This document shows positions 11,520 through 23,529 of a stretch of DNA of 64,000 nt, piece after piece (the stretch's first letter is position 1; each line of letters starts with the position of its first letter). The stretch is taken from contig NC_090283.1 in assembly GCF_037392515.1 (NCBI RefSeq), forward strand, positions 15,747,501-15,811,500. Direction: 5' to 3'. The notes beneath the pieces were generated by a model. That model ran no database searches, was not told where the DNA came from, and worked only from the letters and a program-made list of their open reading frames with translations. A program made the translations under genes and the position numbers. The stretch comes from Haliotis asinina (Eukaryota; Mollusca; Gastropoda; Lepetellida; Haliotidae).

Positions 11520-13900
11520 AAAAGGCTTTTCATCACATTTGCGTGTCAGTCAGATGGCCTGGTATATGAGTTGCAGTTATTCGCTACAATTTCCACTATT
11601 TCTTTTATTGGATTTCTTCGAATTGGCAAAATCGTAAAAGTTTCTGATGCGAATTCAAACCAGGCGTTACAGTTTGATCACATCAACCTGTTGACTCAAA
11701 CTTGCAATTTACCATAATATTCTCATAGACTGATATCAGTATGGCCACTCAACTACAATAAATTTGCCGTCACAGTCCGATAAAGCCATTTGCCCGGTTG
11801 TATCAATGAAAAATTTCCCGGCACTTCGACCAAAGGCCCATTCTTATCTTTTGTTCACTTGAATGGCATGCCGGTTACAAGGTACCAATTTACTGCGGTA
11901 TTGAGCAATGCACTGCAATGCTTGAACTTGCCAAGTCCAAGGTGAAGTCACACTCCTCCAGAATAGGAAGAGCGACATATGTAGCTTCTGAAGGATTATC
12001 CCACGACATTACTAGTAAATGAAGGCGATGGAAATCCCACGCGTACACACGCTACATGTGACATTCAGTGTAACAATGTAAAGCTTACCCTGTTTCATTT
12101 ACGTTGCTGATGGCATAAATGAAGACCATTCGATAGATTTGTGGCAAAGGTTTGATTGATGGTGGAAGGTGCCATATCAAGCATGATAAACAAATCAGAT
12201 AAACACTGTAAATAATAACTTATGTGTGGTGGTTAGGTGGGGTTAAACTTGCTCTATACCAATTTCAGTGGCGGATTTTGAGATGAGCTCCTAAAGGTTT
12301 GGTGGAAATATTGTTGAGCTTTAGACCCTGTGGGTCTGCTTTCCAAGTCCGGTCGCCGTCTTCCAGCGACATCTCGGTGTGTCCAAACCCGCAGAGGTGA
12401 AATAACCTGTGAGTAGACTTGATTGGATCGCAGCATCACTATGTGCACTACACTATTGCTACTGCTGTATGATTTGTGCTTCACTATGGGCAGTACCCTT
12501 TGGTTATCACAATCATTGCTGCTTAAATCCTAAAATTGATTTGTCGCATCACTTGGTACAGTACCCTTGGGTGCAACATCATTGCTGATTCCCTAATGAT
12601 ATGTGCAGGAAACCCTGTCATAAGCGACCCCAAAACAAGTTTATTTTCCCAAACTACAATTTGTGAATGAACAGTTTGTACTTCAGCACTGGGTGAACAA
12701 TAGTCACTCCAGAAGTAAAGAGGAAAACAAACTTGATCTAGTAACAAAATTAATGTTAACTTACAAAGAATAAATCACCGCCTACCATTTCCATGAAAAG
12801 TTAGAGAATCGCTAAAATCCACCCGTCTGAAAGGATAAGCTGTAAAACATCACATTATCACGAAACGACAATACCAAGTAACTTGGTTTGTGTCAAAGCC
12901 ATCCCTCTGGGACATATAAGTATTGTCGAAAACATTCAAAAGTAGCAATTCTGGATGTAAATGTACATTCCGTGTTCATTTTTATGTAAATCTAATTGCT
13001 GAGAAAACATTAACGGGAAAAGCGAGATGGTGGCCATTTATTTGGGTTTTTTTTCGAAACCAAACACATGTCGAATAATTTCTACGTCGTTTAGTAATAC
13101 ACAGAAGTGACAATGAGTAAATTCGAAGTGTTGTACAGCAAATCAAATGTGACAAAAGTGCTCGCAAGCCCCCAACACATATAATGGCCAGTAGAAAATA
13201 ACTGGTACCACAATCTGAGAATATTACAGTTCTTTTCGTAAACCAAGACATCATACTAACTGAAAACAGTGTCAAACAAAGACAGTACCGGGGAAATTCT
13301 TTTTTCTATGCCACTTTTTGGATTTTCCTCCTCAATTACGCAGAAATTCAAACGGTTAACAAAATGTGAGGTTTAGTGTTTGCTGGTTTCTAACTGTAAA
13401 TTAAAGGTAAATTACAACAAAAGCAAATTACTTTTGGTTTGTCTGTGTTGATCATCAGGATCCTGCGTCGATGCTGTATCAAACTGTAGGATGAAATGTT
13501 ATTTCAAAGTAACCAATGGTTTCAAAACGCTTCAGCGTTCGAATATCACCATCGTCACGTGTGGTCTTTAAAACGAACATTACTGGTCTGTGTTCAACTA
13601 ACCTGTATCTCTCGTAGACTTAACCTGCTTATTGTCTAAACTATATCATTTCACACATTTCATACATTTTGGTCTATTGCAACAGTTTCTAGTTTTAGGA
13701 TGTGGGTAAAACAATCTGATATGACGCACATTCCACGCGGTCAATCGACAATTGTCTATTGTCTACCTTGAAACATTGTATGCATGCACATCTATAATTC
13801 CACAAACAGTTCCTAATTGATTTCAAAACCTAACTGCCTTGACTTGTGATAGTGGTGGTCATCGTACAGGCAACTCATCGTATGTTATATAACAATCCAT
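11520..13900. other. Unassigned stretch absent from the right-hand duplicate
   Basis: No gene or repeat recognised. Together with 9.3-11.5 kb it forms about 4.6 kb present in the left duplicate but missing between blocks A and B of the right one, so it was inserted here or deleted there. Confidence 0.35.
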
Positions 13901-14512
13901 ACTAGGCATTTCTTTAAGTGACTTGGTAATTTAGTTTTTCTAGCTTTCCGTATTTCCCATTCTTCACTTGTTATTATTAATGTATTCATTTAAAGACCTA
14001 AAAGTGCTTTTGGTTTCATCAACCGCATCTTGCAAATTCAATTGTGCAAAGACTGCATGACATTTTTCGAAAAGCAAAGTCCTACCTTAAAATTTATTAA
14101 GCACATGTCAAATATCTGAGTATTTATGTTCCAGTTTGACAAGCATGACTCACACTTGAAATAGGTTATATAGGACAACTGATTTTGTATAGTTCTACGC
14201 ACACTATTAGCGATCATGAAAATTAAACTCTGACATGACCTTTAATAGTATTTCGCAGGTACACATAGAACATTTATTTACGTACAGGACTGAACAACAA
14301 TTACATATTTCAAGCACATGTAATCTCTGATAAATGGGATTTTACTCCTCATCCTTGGAATGGAACCCGCTTCATTTCACTCGGCATAAAAACGTGACAT
14401 GCGCTTCATTTTTAAATATACTGTGTGGGTGAGATGTCTAAATTGGCAACGAAACTGAGCAATTTTACACGATCAAAACACTTTTTTCTGAATATCTTCC
14501 ATTTTTTAGGGA

Positions 14513-14676
14513 CAGGGGGGTAGCCTAGTATTCAAAGCATTCGTTTGTCACGCCGAAGATGTAGGTTTGATTCCCCACATGGGTACGGGCTGTGAAGTCC
14601 ATATCTGTCGTCCCCTGCCGTGGAATTGCTGTAACATTGCTAATAGCGGCGTAAACGCGTACTCACTCACTCACTC
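14513..14676 (+). repeat. tRNA-derived SINE with (ACTC)n tail
   Basis: GGGGGGTAGCCTAGTATTCA (A-box side), GTAGGTTTGATTCCCCACAT (B box), then ATTGCTGTAACATTGCTAAT, GCGGCGTAAA and the tail ACTCACTCACTCACTC. It is absent from the paralogous site near 60060, so it inserted after the duplication. Confidence 0.75.
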
Positions 14677-15017
14677 TTCACTAAAATGTCTATTTGAATG
14701 CAGTTATTCACACGCAAAGTTCACAAAACAGTTGTACTTACAAATGTAAAGCGAGTTCATTAGAGTCTTAGAGTTGCACATAAACATAAAATGTTTTCAC
14801 TGAAAAATCTAAAAAATTGAAACATTTGTTGTACCTACGTTGTACCTACGTTTTAAATGATACGCTTATGAGAATAATTCTAAAGTTGAAATTTGAAAGA
14901 TAACCTTTTTGATTACTCCGGGTATTTTCCCTAAACTGCATGCTATTTCGATTGGGCGTGACTCTAAGTATGAAACGTGGCTGTTTTGACATTACGCACA
15001 GATTATTTGTCTTTTGT

Positions 15018-15135
15018 TTAACACCTCATTTTAGCACTTCATCCGCCATTTGACGGCAGTCTGTAAATAATCGGGGTCAGGCAGGCAGTCCAATGATTGG
15101 CAACATGAACACCAATCTACGCAATTAATGGCAAT
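15018..15135 (-). repeat. Dispersed SINE-like repeat, partial
   Basis: TTTGTTTAACACCTCATTTT then GGCAGTCTGTAAATAATCGG; shared with 60275 in the duplicate. Confidence 0.6.
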
Positions 15136-15199
15136 ATAGGGTTATAGGTTAAACTTTTGTATGAAACAGAAGCATATTTTCAGTGTTCATTTACGTAAC

Positions 15200-15360
15200 A
15201 TATGTCATATTTGGGATTTCACTTTCTTAGTAAAGTACAAATTCTAGTACTTTTTTCGGTTGAGTCCCATCCGGGATTCGAACCCGCACCCTCAGAGTCA
15301 GGCACCTAATCGCCAGCACACAAAGTCAGCCGCCTAGCCCGCTCAGCCATCGCGACTTCC
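15200..15360 (-). repeat. tRNA-Leu/Ser-like SINE, copy 1
   Basis: On -, GGAAGTCGCGATGGCTGAGC gives an A box, then GCGGGTTCGAATCCC a perfect B box, with a long variable-arm-like middle. The non-tRNA tail is GACTCAACCGAAAAAAGTAC. The tRNA head is typical of a class II tRNA. Confidence 0.7.
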
Positions 15361-15461
15361 ACAAAAATGAAAGTCGGACAACTGGTAGTCTAGACTGCGT
15401 ACTTTGTGTACCCCTCTGATGAGTGTAAATTGGCACGGCTCCCACGGCCGAAAGCTATGAT

Positions 15462-15863
15462 TACACGATGCCATTTAGAAAGTGGTCAAATGCAACATAT
15501 GTCATATTTGGGATTTCACTTTCTTAGTAAAGTACAAATTCTAGTACTTTTTTCGGTTGAGTCCCATCCGGGATTCGAACCCGCACCCTCAGAGTCAGGC
15601 ACCTAATCGCCAGCACACGAAGTCAGCCGCCTAGCCCGCTCAGCCATCGCGACTTCCACAAAAATGAAAGTCGGACAACTAGTCTAGACTGCGTCTAGTC
15701 TAGTCTAGACTGCGTACTTTGTATATATTTGCATTTCGCCAGCACACAAAGTCAGCCGCCTAGCCACCGCGACTTCCACAAAAATGCGTACTTTCATTTT
15801 TGTGGAAGTCGCGGTCGCGGTGACATATGTTGCACTTGACCACTTTCTAAATGGCATCGTGTA
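15462..15863. repeat. 42-bp near-perfect inverted repeat around a SINE
   Basis: Arms 15462-15503 and 15822-15863 are reverse complements with one mismatch. A second inverted pair (CACAAAAATGAAAGTCGG against CTTTCATTTTTGTGG) lies inside. Confidence 0.75.
15500..15657 (-). repeat. tRNA-Leu/Ser-like SINE, copy 2 (direct repeat)
   Basis: Nearly identical to the copy at 15200 and in the same orientation about 297 bases away; the flanks ATATGTCATATTTGGG and AATGAAAGTCGGACAACT are duplicated too. A third fragment lies at 15737-15776. Confidence 0.7.
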
Positions 15864-16044
15864 TTCATTTACCTATTATTCATCATTTCAAATAATACCG
15901 TGTGGTTAACGCAAACACTAGCACTCACAACTCAAAAATGATCATATGCTGACTTCTCGTAGACAGTTCTAGATGGTAAAACTTGTCACATGGTTACACT
16001 GTTATTGTTTTGTTTTATCTTTTGTTTTGTTTTCGTTTTGTTGT

Positions 16045-16110
16045 TGTTGTTTAGCAATATTCTCGCTATATGGCAGCGGTCTGTAGTCTGGACCAGGTAA
16101 TCAGTTCAGC
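16045..16110 (-). repeat. Dispersed SINE-like repeat, short 3' end fragment
   Basis: TTGTTTAGCAATATTCTCGC, TATATGGCAGCGGTCTGTAG; the remainder is missing. Confidence 0.5.
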
Positions 16111-16191
16111 GTACTATTTGTAAAGTCAACAAATCAAATAGAATGGAAAGAATGTATACCAAGAGTAAAAGAAAGGTTGGTATATCTGGTA

Positions 16192-16451
16192 CTAATTAAA
16201 ATGATCTGTCAGGTCACAGGTGGTCTTGCTGGAACACTTCTCGATGGTGTACTTGGTCCACCCCACTGCTGTTGCTGCATCTCCTGGGTTCGTTGTCAGG
16301 AGACAGTTGGGAGCAGCTGTTGGGTGGTAACTGAAACTCAGGCAAGGTTGGGACATGTGACATCGGAGACCGCAGTCAGTGGCGGAAGAAGCTGTGAAGG
16401 ACGTCATTGGCGTTGAAATCATGGAGTTGACCACATTTGTGTACTTACTTC
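16192..16451 (-). CDS. Gene 2 exon 4: PAN/apple-like domain and stop
   Basis: 260 nt from acceptor CTTTCAG (16452-16454) to TAG (16194-16192). It encodes the conserved Cys-rich module with NCLLTTNPGDAATAVGW. Length and both ends match genes 1 and 3. Confidence 0.8.
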
Positions 16452-19400
16452 CTGAAAGCAAATGGCATGTTAGTCAAGACTCAACTTGATCGAAAATAGG
16501 AAAACTACTGTAGGCAATCAACCCAAAATGACTCAAATCCCAACAAACAGCAGATATCAAGGTTATTACATTCCTTCAGCTTAAGACCAATGACTCAGGG
16601 TCAGTCATGAATAACCCACCCTCTGTCCTTCTGGCTTCAGTCATCTCCGTCATCATAACCTGCTACACTATATCAACGTACTGTACATCAACTTCTCGAT
16701 CTGTATAAACCTAAATGCCCATCGTGTATATATAATCCTGTGTGATGCATATGTTGTTAATCATCTGTTTAATAAAGCTGTTAGAATATATAAACGTCGC
16801 ATCTGTTGTAATAAAGACGTTGTCTGTTCATAATAAAACATGTTCCTCTCCATCAAAATGTTCAGTAAGTTTTTGTTCCAGATCGCTTATAGGTACACAT
16901 AAGGTAATTGTTATCAAGAAAGAAAACTGACTTGACCAATGAAGAAAGGTTGATAGCTTGCGATAAAACATTCTCTCAGGTGAAAAAGTATATTACCGCT
17001 TCTTTTCAGGGGCGTCCCTTCAACCTCAACTTCTCCAATAACCAAATCAAGAGTGCCGATTCTCCAGATCTTCACGAATCTGACTGGTCGTGGGTGGGAA
17101 CAAGTGAAGGTGAAGGTTTCTCCTTTACCAACAGTTCCTGGACACTGGCCGCAGATGACGATGTCCACGTTAGGGCAGTCAGTGCTGTCATCAGTGGACA
17201 CACCCACGTACGCAGCCTGCATCTTTTGCTCTATTTGATAACATATTAACAAGATAAACAAGATAAGTTGACAATAAAGCTTTTGGAAACATCTCCGATT
17301 GCCAGCTTGTAGCATAGTCAAAAACATAAAATTACATGTAGGTCTAAGTAGCATGCCCTTTATGACTATATTGTGATAGCAAATATGCAGTTAATCATAT
17401 ACTTGCATCTGCACTACTTAAGTCTGTACCACACACTTTGGAGTGGAAAATAAGCAGGCAACTTTATTTACGACTAACCGTGACCGTAGATGAGGGCACT
17501 CGTTACGGAGATGTTGTGAATGGTGAAGTATCCCTGTAGATCTCCCTGCCAGTACGGATTCACATTTGAATGAGTCATAGCTGGTAAGGACCCGTAGTGT
17601 TTTTTACCGTCATTGGCATTCTCAGCATTCCAGTAGACTGAGCTGAGTTCACTGGGTTTACCCAGCATAATGTTCTCCGCTTTGTTTACGGAAACACCTG
17701 AAAACATAGTAATGCAAATAAAACACCCAATATGAGCACAGGCTTTTTGCTGTTTCCGCCAGACTTTTGAAAACTCACATTTGTCTTAAAGGAATCGGGG
17801 GTCCATGGTCGATGACTTCGTTATCATATAAACTAAATGCGACTAAACCAGCTCCACATCCATTTGAAATATCTTAAGCTTCTAAAAGAAGGGTCGATTA
17901 TACAATTGAGACTATATCGTCACTACATATTTGTGATAGCAGTATTACATCTGCAAGATGTTAGTTGTAAAGAAGTTGAGTCTGAACCGGGTTAAAAGTA
18001 TCGAAAAGATATTGTGCCCCTGAGAGGGTACGTAAGTCCCAGAATTTTCAAAATAACCATTTCACATACCAAGTTTTAAAATGGAGTATTTTTGGTACCT
18101 TACATTTTGGCTAGATTTTGCCACTTTTGCCATAGGCCGAGGGGATGGTGTAAATGCAGGTAAGGTCCATGGAGGTAGCAAATGTACTGTAAGACCCCAT
18201 GGTCCCTAGTATGGTGATCTACCTTCTGTTGTTGGCGATACAATGCCCGCTTTTTATATTGTACAGTCTTCTTTAATTATAGTGCCTTAGTTTTACATCC
18301 TAGTTTAATGTTCTTATTTGTGATACTCTAGTGTAATACTGCCCATCGTCGGCAGGTTAACACTGTCTTTTTTTTAATTTTTATTGTATGACTTGTTTTC
18401 GTCTCTATATGGCTCAAAGTGTCGATGTGACCTTAAATATTAACTCACTCACTCAGTCCAGTCTGTTCCACACCATCCATACGATACGATGACAAAGCTT
18501 GTGTGCAAGCCATTGTATCCAGTTCGCCAAAATCAATGATCAATCTGCTCCCAACTCCCTTATGTACAGAGATCTCTCACAGAACAAGGTACGGTTAATA
18601 CAGGACTGCATGTAAGTGTAATAGGTATGGATAGTGTCCTGAAAGGATTCTTTAAGCATCTCTCCCCAAAAACTGGACGGAAGGTACACATTAAAGAAAA
18701 GGTTGTTTAAATGAGAACTTAAGAAGGGATTTTGCGGATAAAGCAACGTACAAGAATGGCTGAGAGTCATCTGTGAGATATGGTTCAAAAGAAGCAAGTC
18801 GGCGTATGTCGAGAATGCAAGCACGGGACATAGTGCTGAAGTGGTTGCGCGTTGCCCTGGTTACCTTTACTGAAAAAAGCTATTTTTTACGAGGAAAAGC
18901 CATTAAATGACACTTGTTTTGCTTAGATTTATAGTTTAGAAAAGCATCGTTTGTTTAATCTCCAACTGTAATACAAATTTACACGATGTAAATAAAGAGG
19001 GGAAAGACGTGAAAAATCGGTATATTGTCACGGCATATCCTGCAACAGAACACGAAACAGTGCAAGCCTTGGGTGTCGTAGCATCTATGAAAATTCTGTT
19101 TATATGTTGTCAAGCCCTATGTTATTTCCAACGATAATTCTTTAACTATATTTACTCTTACAAATAGCTCTCATACTGCCACCGATCGGAGATACACCGC
19201 CAACCAACGAGTATCCCCTGGAAGGTTTTTATCGTTAATTTGTGATTATTACACATCCCTGACAATTGAAGAAATTCCGTATAGAAAATAACAATTAGTT
19301 TTAAATATATCATTTACATTCTGCGCAGCAGGTACTCACTCATCTGAATTAATTTTGGCTTTAAATTCTGACACTACTGTATATTTGTATGCATACGTAT

Positions 19401-21835
19401 GTAAGTGCTATATACCAAGCAGTTAGTCGGATGTATCGGAAACACCAGTCACACTAGTTTTGCAATACAATGTTTACCCTATGCAAAAAAATATGTCCAT
19501 CAGCCAGTTTTGTGATTCATTTGATATATGTGAATTTATTGATTCATTTACTACAAAAGTATATTACAGCTTAAAGCTCTTAATATAAATAGTCATTAAC
19601 AGAGATCTGTCTCAACAAACAACAAGTAATTCAAGAGGATGCGTGTGATAGAATTACATAACGTATTTGTTTCTTGTTTTGATAATATTATATTGGCAAA
19701 TATTTCCCATGACAAACCATATAATTATCATCTAACGTTTACTTTGCATTCTGACACTTTTTGCCACCAATTTCTTCCATGAGATGTGCAAGCTTGTTGA
19801 TCAAAATTATGAACAACTGTGGACTGAGTATACATCCCTGGCGAGTACCTGTATTACAAGGAAAGTACTGAGACAGACCATGTACTGTTGACCTCTAACA
19901 CATAGAGACGAACTACTGTACATAGAACTAAGGATATTAAGAAATTTACCCATTGCTCCAACATCTTTGAGACTACTTAATATATCATGGCGAACAGTAT
20001 CAAACACCTTGGAAAAGTCTATAAACAGACAATAAAATAGCCCCATTCTTTTGCAAGCATATTTCTGTACTAAGGACTCCAAGGTAAACATATAATTATC
20101 AATAGTTGAATATCGTGGGCTAAAGCCAGCCTGTGATTCAACAATACTATTAACTTCACAATAATCTTTCAACCTTGCATTGGAAATGGATTTGAACACT
20201 TTACAAATAGAGTCAATTTAAGAAATATTTTTGTTATTGCTAACATCATGCTTATCAACAGACATAAATATAGGAGATATAGGACAAATATAGGACATAA
20301 TATATCTTTATCCCATTGGAGTGGAAAAGAACCAGTGTTTATTATCTTATCAAAAACGTGAGTAAGAACTGTTGACAGACTATAGCTACTTCTTGTATGT
20401 ATTAAAAACTTTGCAAGTATACCATCCATCCGGGTGATCTGTTATTGCCCAGTTCCTTAATATGAGCGTCAACTTCATCTACAGTTATAAGTACATTAAG
20501 GATGTCATCGGTATCACACTCCTGGCCAACATAATGGTAACCATCAATATGTACAAGAAGCGCATTGGATACATTCAGCAGCGAAGAAAAGTGATCAATG
20601 TAACTAAATGTTTTGATTTCTGACCTATGACCTATACATCTGTTTCTGTTAAGTCATTTGATAAAAAAACTGGAATGATTGTCTAATTTATTCCTCAAAG
20701 TATGAATTAGATATTTTTTTATCTTTAGATTGCAGATTCCCGTTACCGACATTTTGTTTTGTCTTGTACATTTGAGTAGGTGACTCGTTTGACAGTTGTG
20801 AGTGAGTGAGTTTAGTTTTAAGCCAGTTTTATGGCGACGGTCTGTCAATAATGGAGACTGGATATGTCCATAGAGTGAATAAAAGCACACATTCCATCGT
20901 ATCCCGATTGCTCACAGTTGGGATGCGATGTCATGTGTCATTCAGGTCAGGGAGTCTGACCACTTGATTCCGTAAGTGGCCTTTTACGACCTGATCTTCA
21001 CCTGGTTGCGTTTAACTCAGGGTTACCGTGAAAAAGGCGGTTGACATGCAAGCTTTCACTTTTTCTGTGCGGCTAATTTGATGTCCAAGCGATGTCATGA
21101 TACTGTGTAGCAGCACGTATTGAAAGTGAATTGCTGATGATTGCTGACGTACCATGCATGTCATAGTGTACATTCGTCATTCGATCTGGACATCCGTAAA
21201 TGGGCTGATATATGTTAAAAGGCCTATCTTGGATTGCTGTTTTTAGCAATTATTTCTTAAGTTATAAATTGTTTTTTTTGTAAAACTATGATGTAATTGT
21301 ATTGCCTTGTTACTGGTAATATTTAGATGATACGTCTTACAACATACAAGATTCCCATTTCTAGTGCCCCTTTGAGGTATTATCAAAAACAGTATAAAAT
21401 CATATTCACTCACATAAAACTCACACAAGTTTACAATATGTCTTTCGCTCTTGTTAGTATGGAAATAAACAGCACTGCAAGAATCTAAATGTCGTTAATG
21501 ATGTATCAATATTTGCTGACGTGTCAAATAGTTGTTATATGAAGTGTTTGTGAATAAGCATGCATGTCTTCCCCTCCCATGATACTAGCAAAACACATGT
21601 TAAAGAAAATCGTACATTCTTCTATAATGACATCACATTATGGCATGAGTTAAAGGTGGGAAACAGAATCGGACGGTTTTCAATACAAAGTGCCTTCGTT
21701 TTAACGTTTCTAAATCGTATTCGGAAACAAGACCTCATAACGTTTGTCACTGACCTTAAATATTGTAATGAGAAACATACCTTGCAGGAAGACAGAACAA
21801 AAAGCAAGCACGAAGTTTTCCATTGTAAGCATCAT
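16192..21835 (-). CDS. Gene 2: secreted F-type-lectin-like + PAN/apple protein (4 exons)
   Basis: Exons 21835-21781, 17697-17479, 17230-16997 and 16451-16192 join to 768 nt, 255 residues plus stop, all introns phase 1 and GT-AG. The signal peptide is MMLTMENFVLAFCSVFLQ. The lectin-like half domains carry NKAENIMLGKPS, a WQGDL segment, VRFVKIWR and the closing strand LVIGEVEVEG. The PAN-like module carries CGLRCHMSQPCLSFSYHP and GWTKYTIEKCSS. As in gene 1, the Arg of the canonical sugar-binding motif is not seen. Only one sequon (NIS) is obvious. Intron 1 is about 4.1 kb and holds a LINE tail, a CR1/L2 fragment and a reverse-transcriptase fragment. The locus is half of a tandem duplication with gene 3. 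Ligand and tissue are unknown. Confidence 0.72.
16997..17230 (-). CDS. Gene 2 exon 3: C-terminal lectin half
   Basis: 234 nt; acceptor CAAATAG, donor GTAATA after 16997. It encodes MQAAYVGVSTDDS, CPNVDIVICGQCP, VRFVKIWR and LVIGEVEVEG. It differs from gene 3 at about 4 residues by eye. Confidence 0.78.
17479..17697 (-). CDS. Gene 2 exon 2: N-terminal lectin half
   Basis: 219 nt; acceptor TTTTCAG then GT GTT TCC; donor GTTAGT after 17479. It encodes VSVNKAENIMLGKPS, a variable N-rich segment, and YWQGDLQGYFTIHNISVTS. Confidence 0.75.
17988..18456 (+). mobile_element. 3' tail of the I/Nimb-type LINE (5'-truncated copy)
   Basis: Shares CCTGAGAGGGTACGTAAGTC, GGGGATGGTGTAAAT, AGTATGGTGATCTACCTTC and the final GATGTGACCTTAAATATTAA + CTCACTCACTC with the 3' UTRs of LINE copies A and B. 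It sits in intron 1 of gene 2 and is shared by gene 3, so it predates that duplication. Confidence 0.75.
18550..18850 (-). mobile_element. CR1/L2-like LINE 3' fragment
   Basis: On -, a reading ends SHLNNLFFNVYLPSSFWGE, homologous to the fragments at 32236 and 62880. The longer copy includes WNALPSELRNIASPSSFK, typical of the C-terminus of CR1/L2 ORF2. Confidence 0.5.
19768..20760 (-). mobile_element. Non-LTR reverse-transcriptase fragment
   Basis: On -, frames read FIDFSKVFDTVRHDIL (RT motif A) and an upstream segment VLTHVFDKIINTGSFPLQW. Stops and frame changes interrupt it. The clade is not assigned. The duplicate at 50.63-51.96 kb keeps the FADD motif downstream. Confidence 0.6.
20800..21025 (-). 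repeat. Dispersed SINE-like repeat with tail
   Basis: Begins on + with GTGAGTGAGTTTAGTTTTAA, the reverse complement of a (...TAAACTCACTCAC) tail, then GCGACGGTCTGTCAATAATG and GGTCAGGGAGTCTGACCACT. The copy at 52025 is its duplicate. Confidence 0.65.
21781..21835 (-). CDS. Gene 2 exon 1: signal peptide
   Basis: Read on -, ATG at 21835 encodes MMLTMENFVLAFCSVFLQ and one extra base before donor GTATGT (phase 1). It joins exon 2 at 17697 to give ...FLQGVSVNKAEN. The frame match, the strong donor and the hydrophobic content support it; the near-identical orphan exon at 53 kb shows the stretch is a conserved exon. It is too short to stand out as an ORF. Confidence 0.6.
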
Positions 21836-21862
21836 GTTGATTCGGAATCGCGATGGTGTTTG

Positions 21863-21897
21863 AATGTTTGCACCTGACACTGATACATACCTTATAT
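21863..21897 (-). promoter_or_regulatory. Possible core promoter of gene 2
   Basis: On -, ATATAAG (21897-21891) lies about 57 nt before the ATG of gene 2 exon 1, with a CA/GT-rich stretch where a start site would fall. In the otherwise very similar duplicate at 53.2 kb the same place reads TGCGAT instead of TTATAT on +, so the TATA-like word is absent there. This is inferred from position and comparison only. Confidence 0.3.
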
Positions 21898-22169
21898 GGC
21901 AATTGATCCAAGCCGCATTATCAATAAAGAAGAGTGTAATATCAATAAGAGTGATAATTCCCTAATTACTTGAACTGAATCTGATTACTGATTTTTAGGT
22001 ATTTTGATGTAAGTAGTTAAATCAAATCTGATTATTGAAGGTATGTTATTAAGTATTATATTTGTATTGACAATTGCCATTGACAATGAGCGGTTCAAAT
22101 AAAACATCCTGCATACTGATTAGCTTTTGAAAAAAAAAGGGCAATATGATACATTATACAATAGTGAAT

Positions 22170-23520
22170 GAATACACTCAGCAGTCATTAGTCTTGGTAG
22201 ACTGAACGCCTGGCGTGACAGTGCTTAAAGAAAGCTGAACAATATCAATTATTATTTTGGAGGAGTTACCAAATCCCGACGTAACGTTACAGAAGATGGA
22301 TTTCCTAATGACAGGAAGGTGAGGTCGAAACAACCTAGGATTTGACGGCTCGACATGTATCAGCTCAGTCTGCAAGCCATAGGCGCTATGGAATGAAGAA
22401 TTTGGTATGACCAATGAATAAAAGTGTCTGAACTTTCTGACAAATTCAAGTGAAACTTTTGAAACGATTACTCATGAGCATCTTGGTATGTACAAGGTAC
22501 CTGCATGATATCTGCATAGAAACCTCATGATTGCCATCAAGTCGAAGTTGTCAGGAGCTCCTGGATCTCAATACTGTCGAAGAAGTCTGGCTTTCTTCTC
22601 GTCTACATTCGTAACTACTCGTGTCGTCACGTACCCCTCTGGTGGCCATGTTTACGGCTGGGTACGTTGGGGAAAAGACAAAAAGATCTGACCCACTGAT
22701 AGTTATCTGTGGCGAGATTCCTACTGCGACTAAGTGGTGTCACATAAAGTCTCAAATATTTACACGTACTGCCAAACGCGATTACACTTCGTGCCCAACG
22801 GTAGTGACTATCTGGACGTCATCATGAGAACAAACAACCACAGGACTCTCCGATGTTTTCCTTCGCAAACACGGCGAGAAACGTTAGAAATCTACCAGAA
22901 TGCAAAATAGTTTCTAGATTTTCTTACGCAATCGGTCTAGCTCTGCTTGAATGTTACCAGCCCACAAAAGAATTCACCAACCCGAAATTTGAATAAAGAC
23001 ACAGGTTTCATCATTAAGCTGCTTATATGATGAACATTGGCATCAGTCCACAATCTTGCATGATTAAAAGTGGGAGAGAATGGTATATTTACAAAAAGGC
23101 ACCATGAAAATTCACTGACCAGTCGGGCCAGTGACTGTGGATATTTACTGGTCCGACTGGATTTTTGAAAGCCACTGGCTTTTGGGCTAATGGCTATTTC
23201 GCACACTGATATCTACCCATGTGTGAAAACTAACCCGTCAATTTGATCTGACGAACTATTCTACCCGAGGCAGTCACAAGAGAGTAACCTAAGGAAAAAT
23301 TGCATCTACGTTATATGACAAATCTCTGTCATCGATGTCTCAAGATGAGCTGAGAAATGCACTGGAAATCTGGAAATGCGCTCTGAAGTTCCCTGTACAA
23401 AACAGACCGTTTTGATTTTGGTGATACTGATCCCTTATTACATGTGAATTTGCTTTTGATGATGGTTTCAAATCACTAACAATATTATAAAACGCACTGA
23501 TGGCGACATTGCCAGGACAT
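22170..23520. other. Right flank of block C, no gene recognised
   Basis: Short open frames on both strands (22178-22414 -, 22937-23206 -) have no motif I can name and no splice signals that help. Confidence 0.25.
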
Positions 23521-23529
23521 CGTGGTAGG

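Larger units (their letters stand above)
13940..18850. repeat. Segmental duplication block B, left copy (carries gene 2 exons 2-4)
   Basis: Collinear with about 59490-63155, including intergenic words such as ATGGGATTTTACTCCTCATC (against TTGGATTTTACTCCTCATCC), introns, exons and the downstream LINE tail. The left copy has extra SINE insertions at 14.5 and 15.2-15.8 kb. Confidence 0.75.
19765..22165. repeat. Segmental duplication block C, left copy (carries gene 2 exon 1)
   Basis: Collinear with 51195-53515 (and 54750-54770): both hold the same reverse-transcriptase fragment, SINE-like repeat, AAACAGCACTGCAAGAATCT and exon 1. Confidence 0.75.

Noticed and set aside
15208-15657. True tRNA-Leu/Ser genes
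   Set aside because: The tRNA-like heads have good A and B boxes but carry shared non-tRNA tails, occur as duplicates with a fragment and do not obviously fold as a complete cloverleaf, so SINE is the better reading.
17053-17238. Open frames opposite exon 3 of genes 2 and 3 (also 61156-61473)
   Set aside because: Shadows of the real exon on -, with no independent motif.
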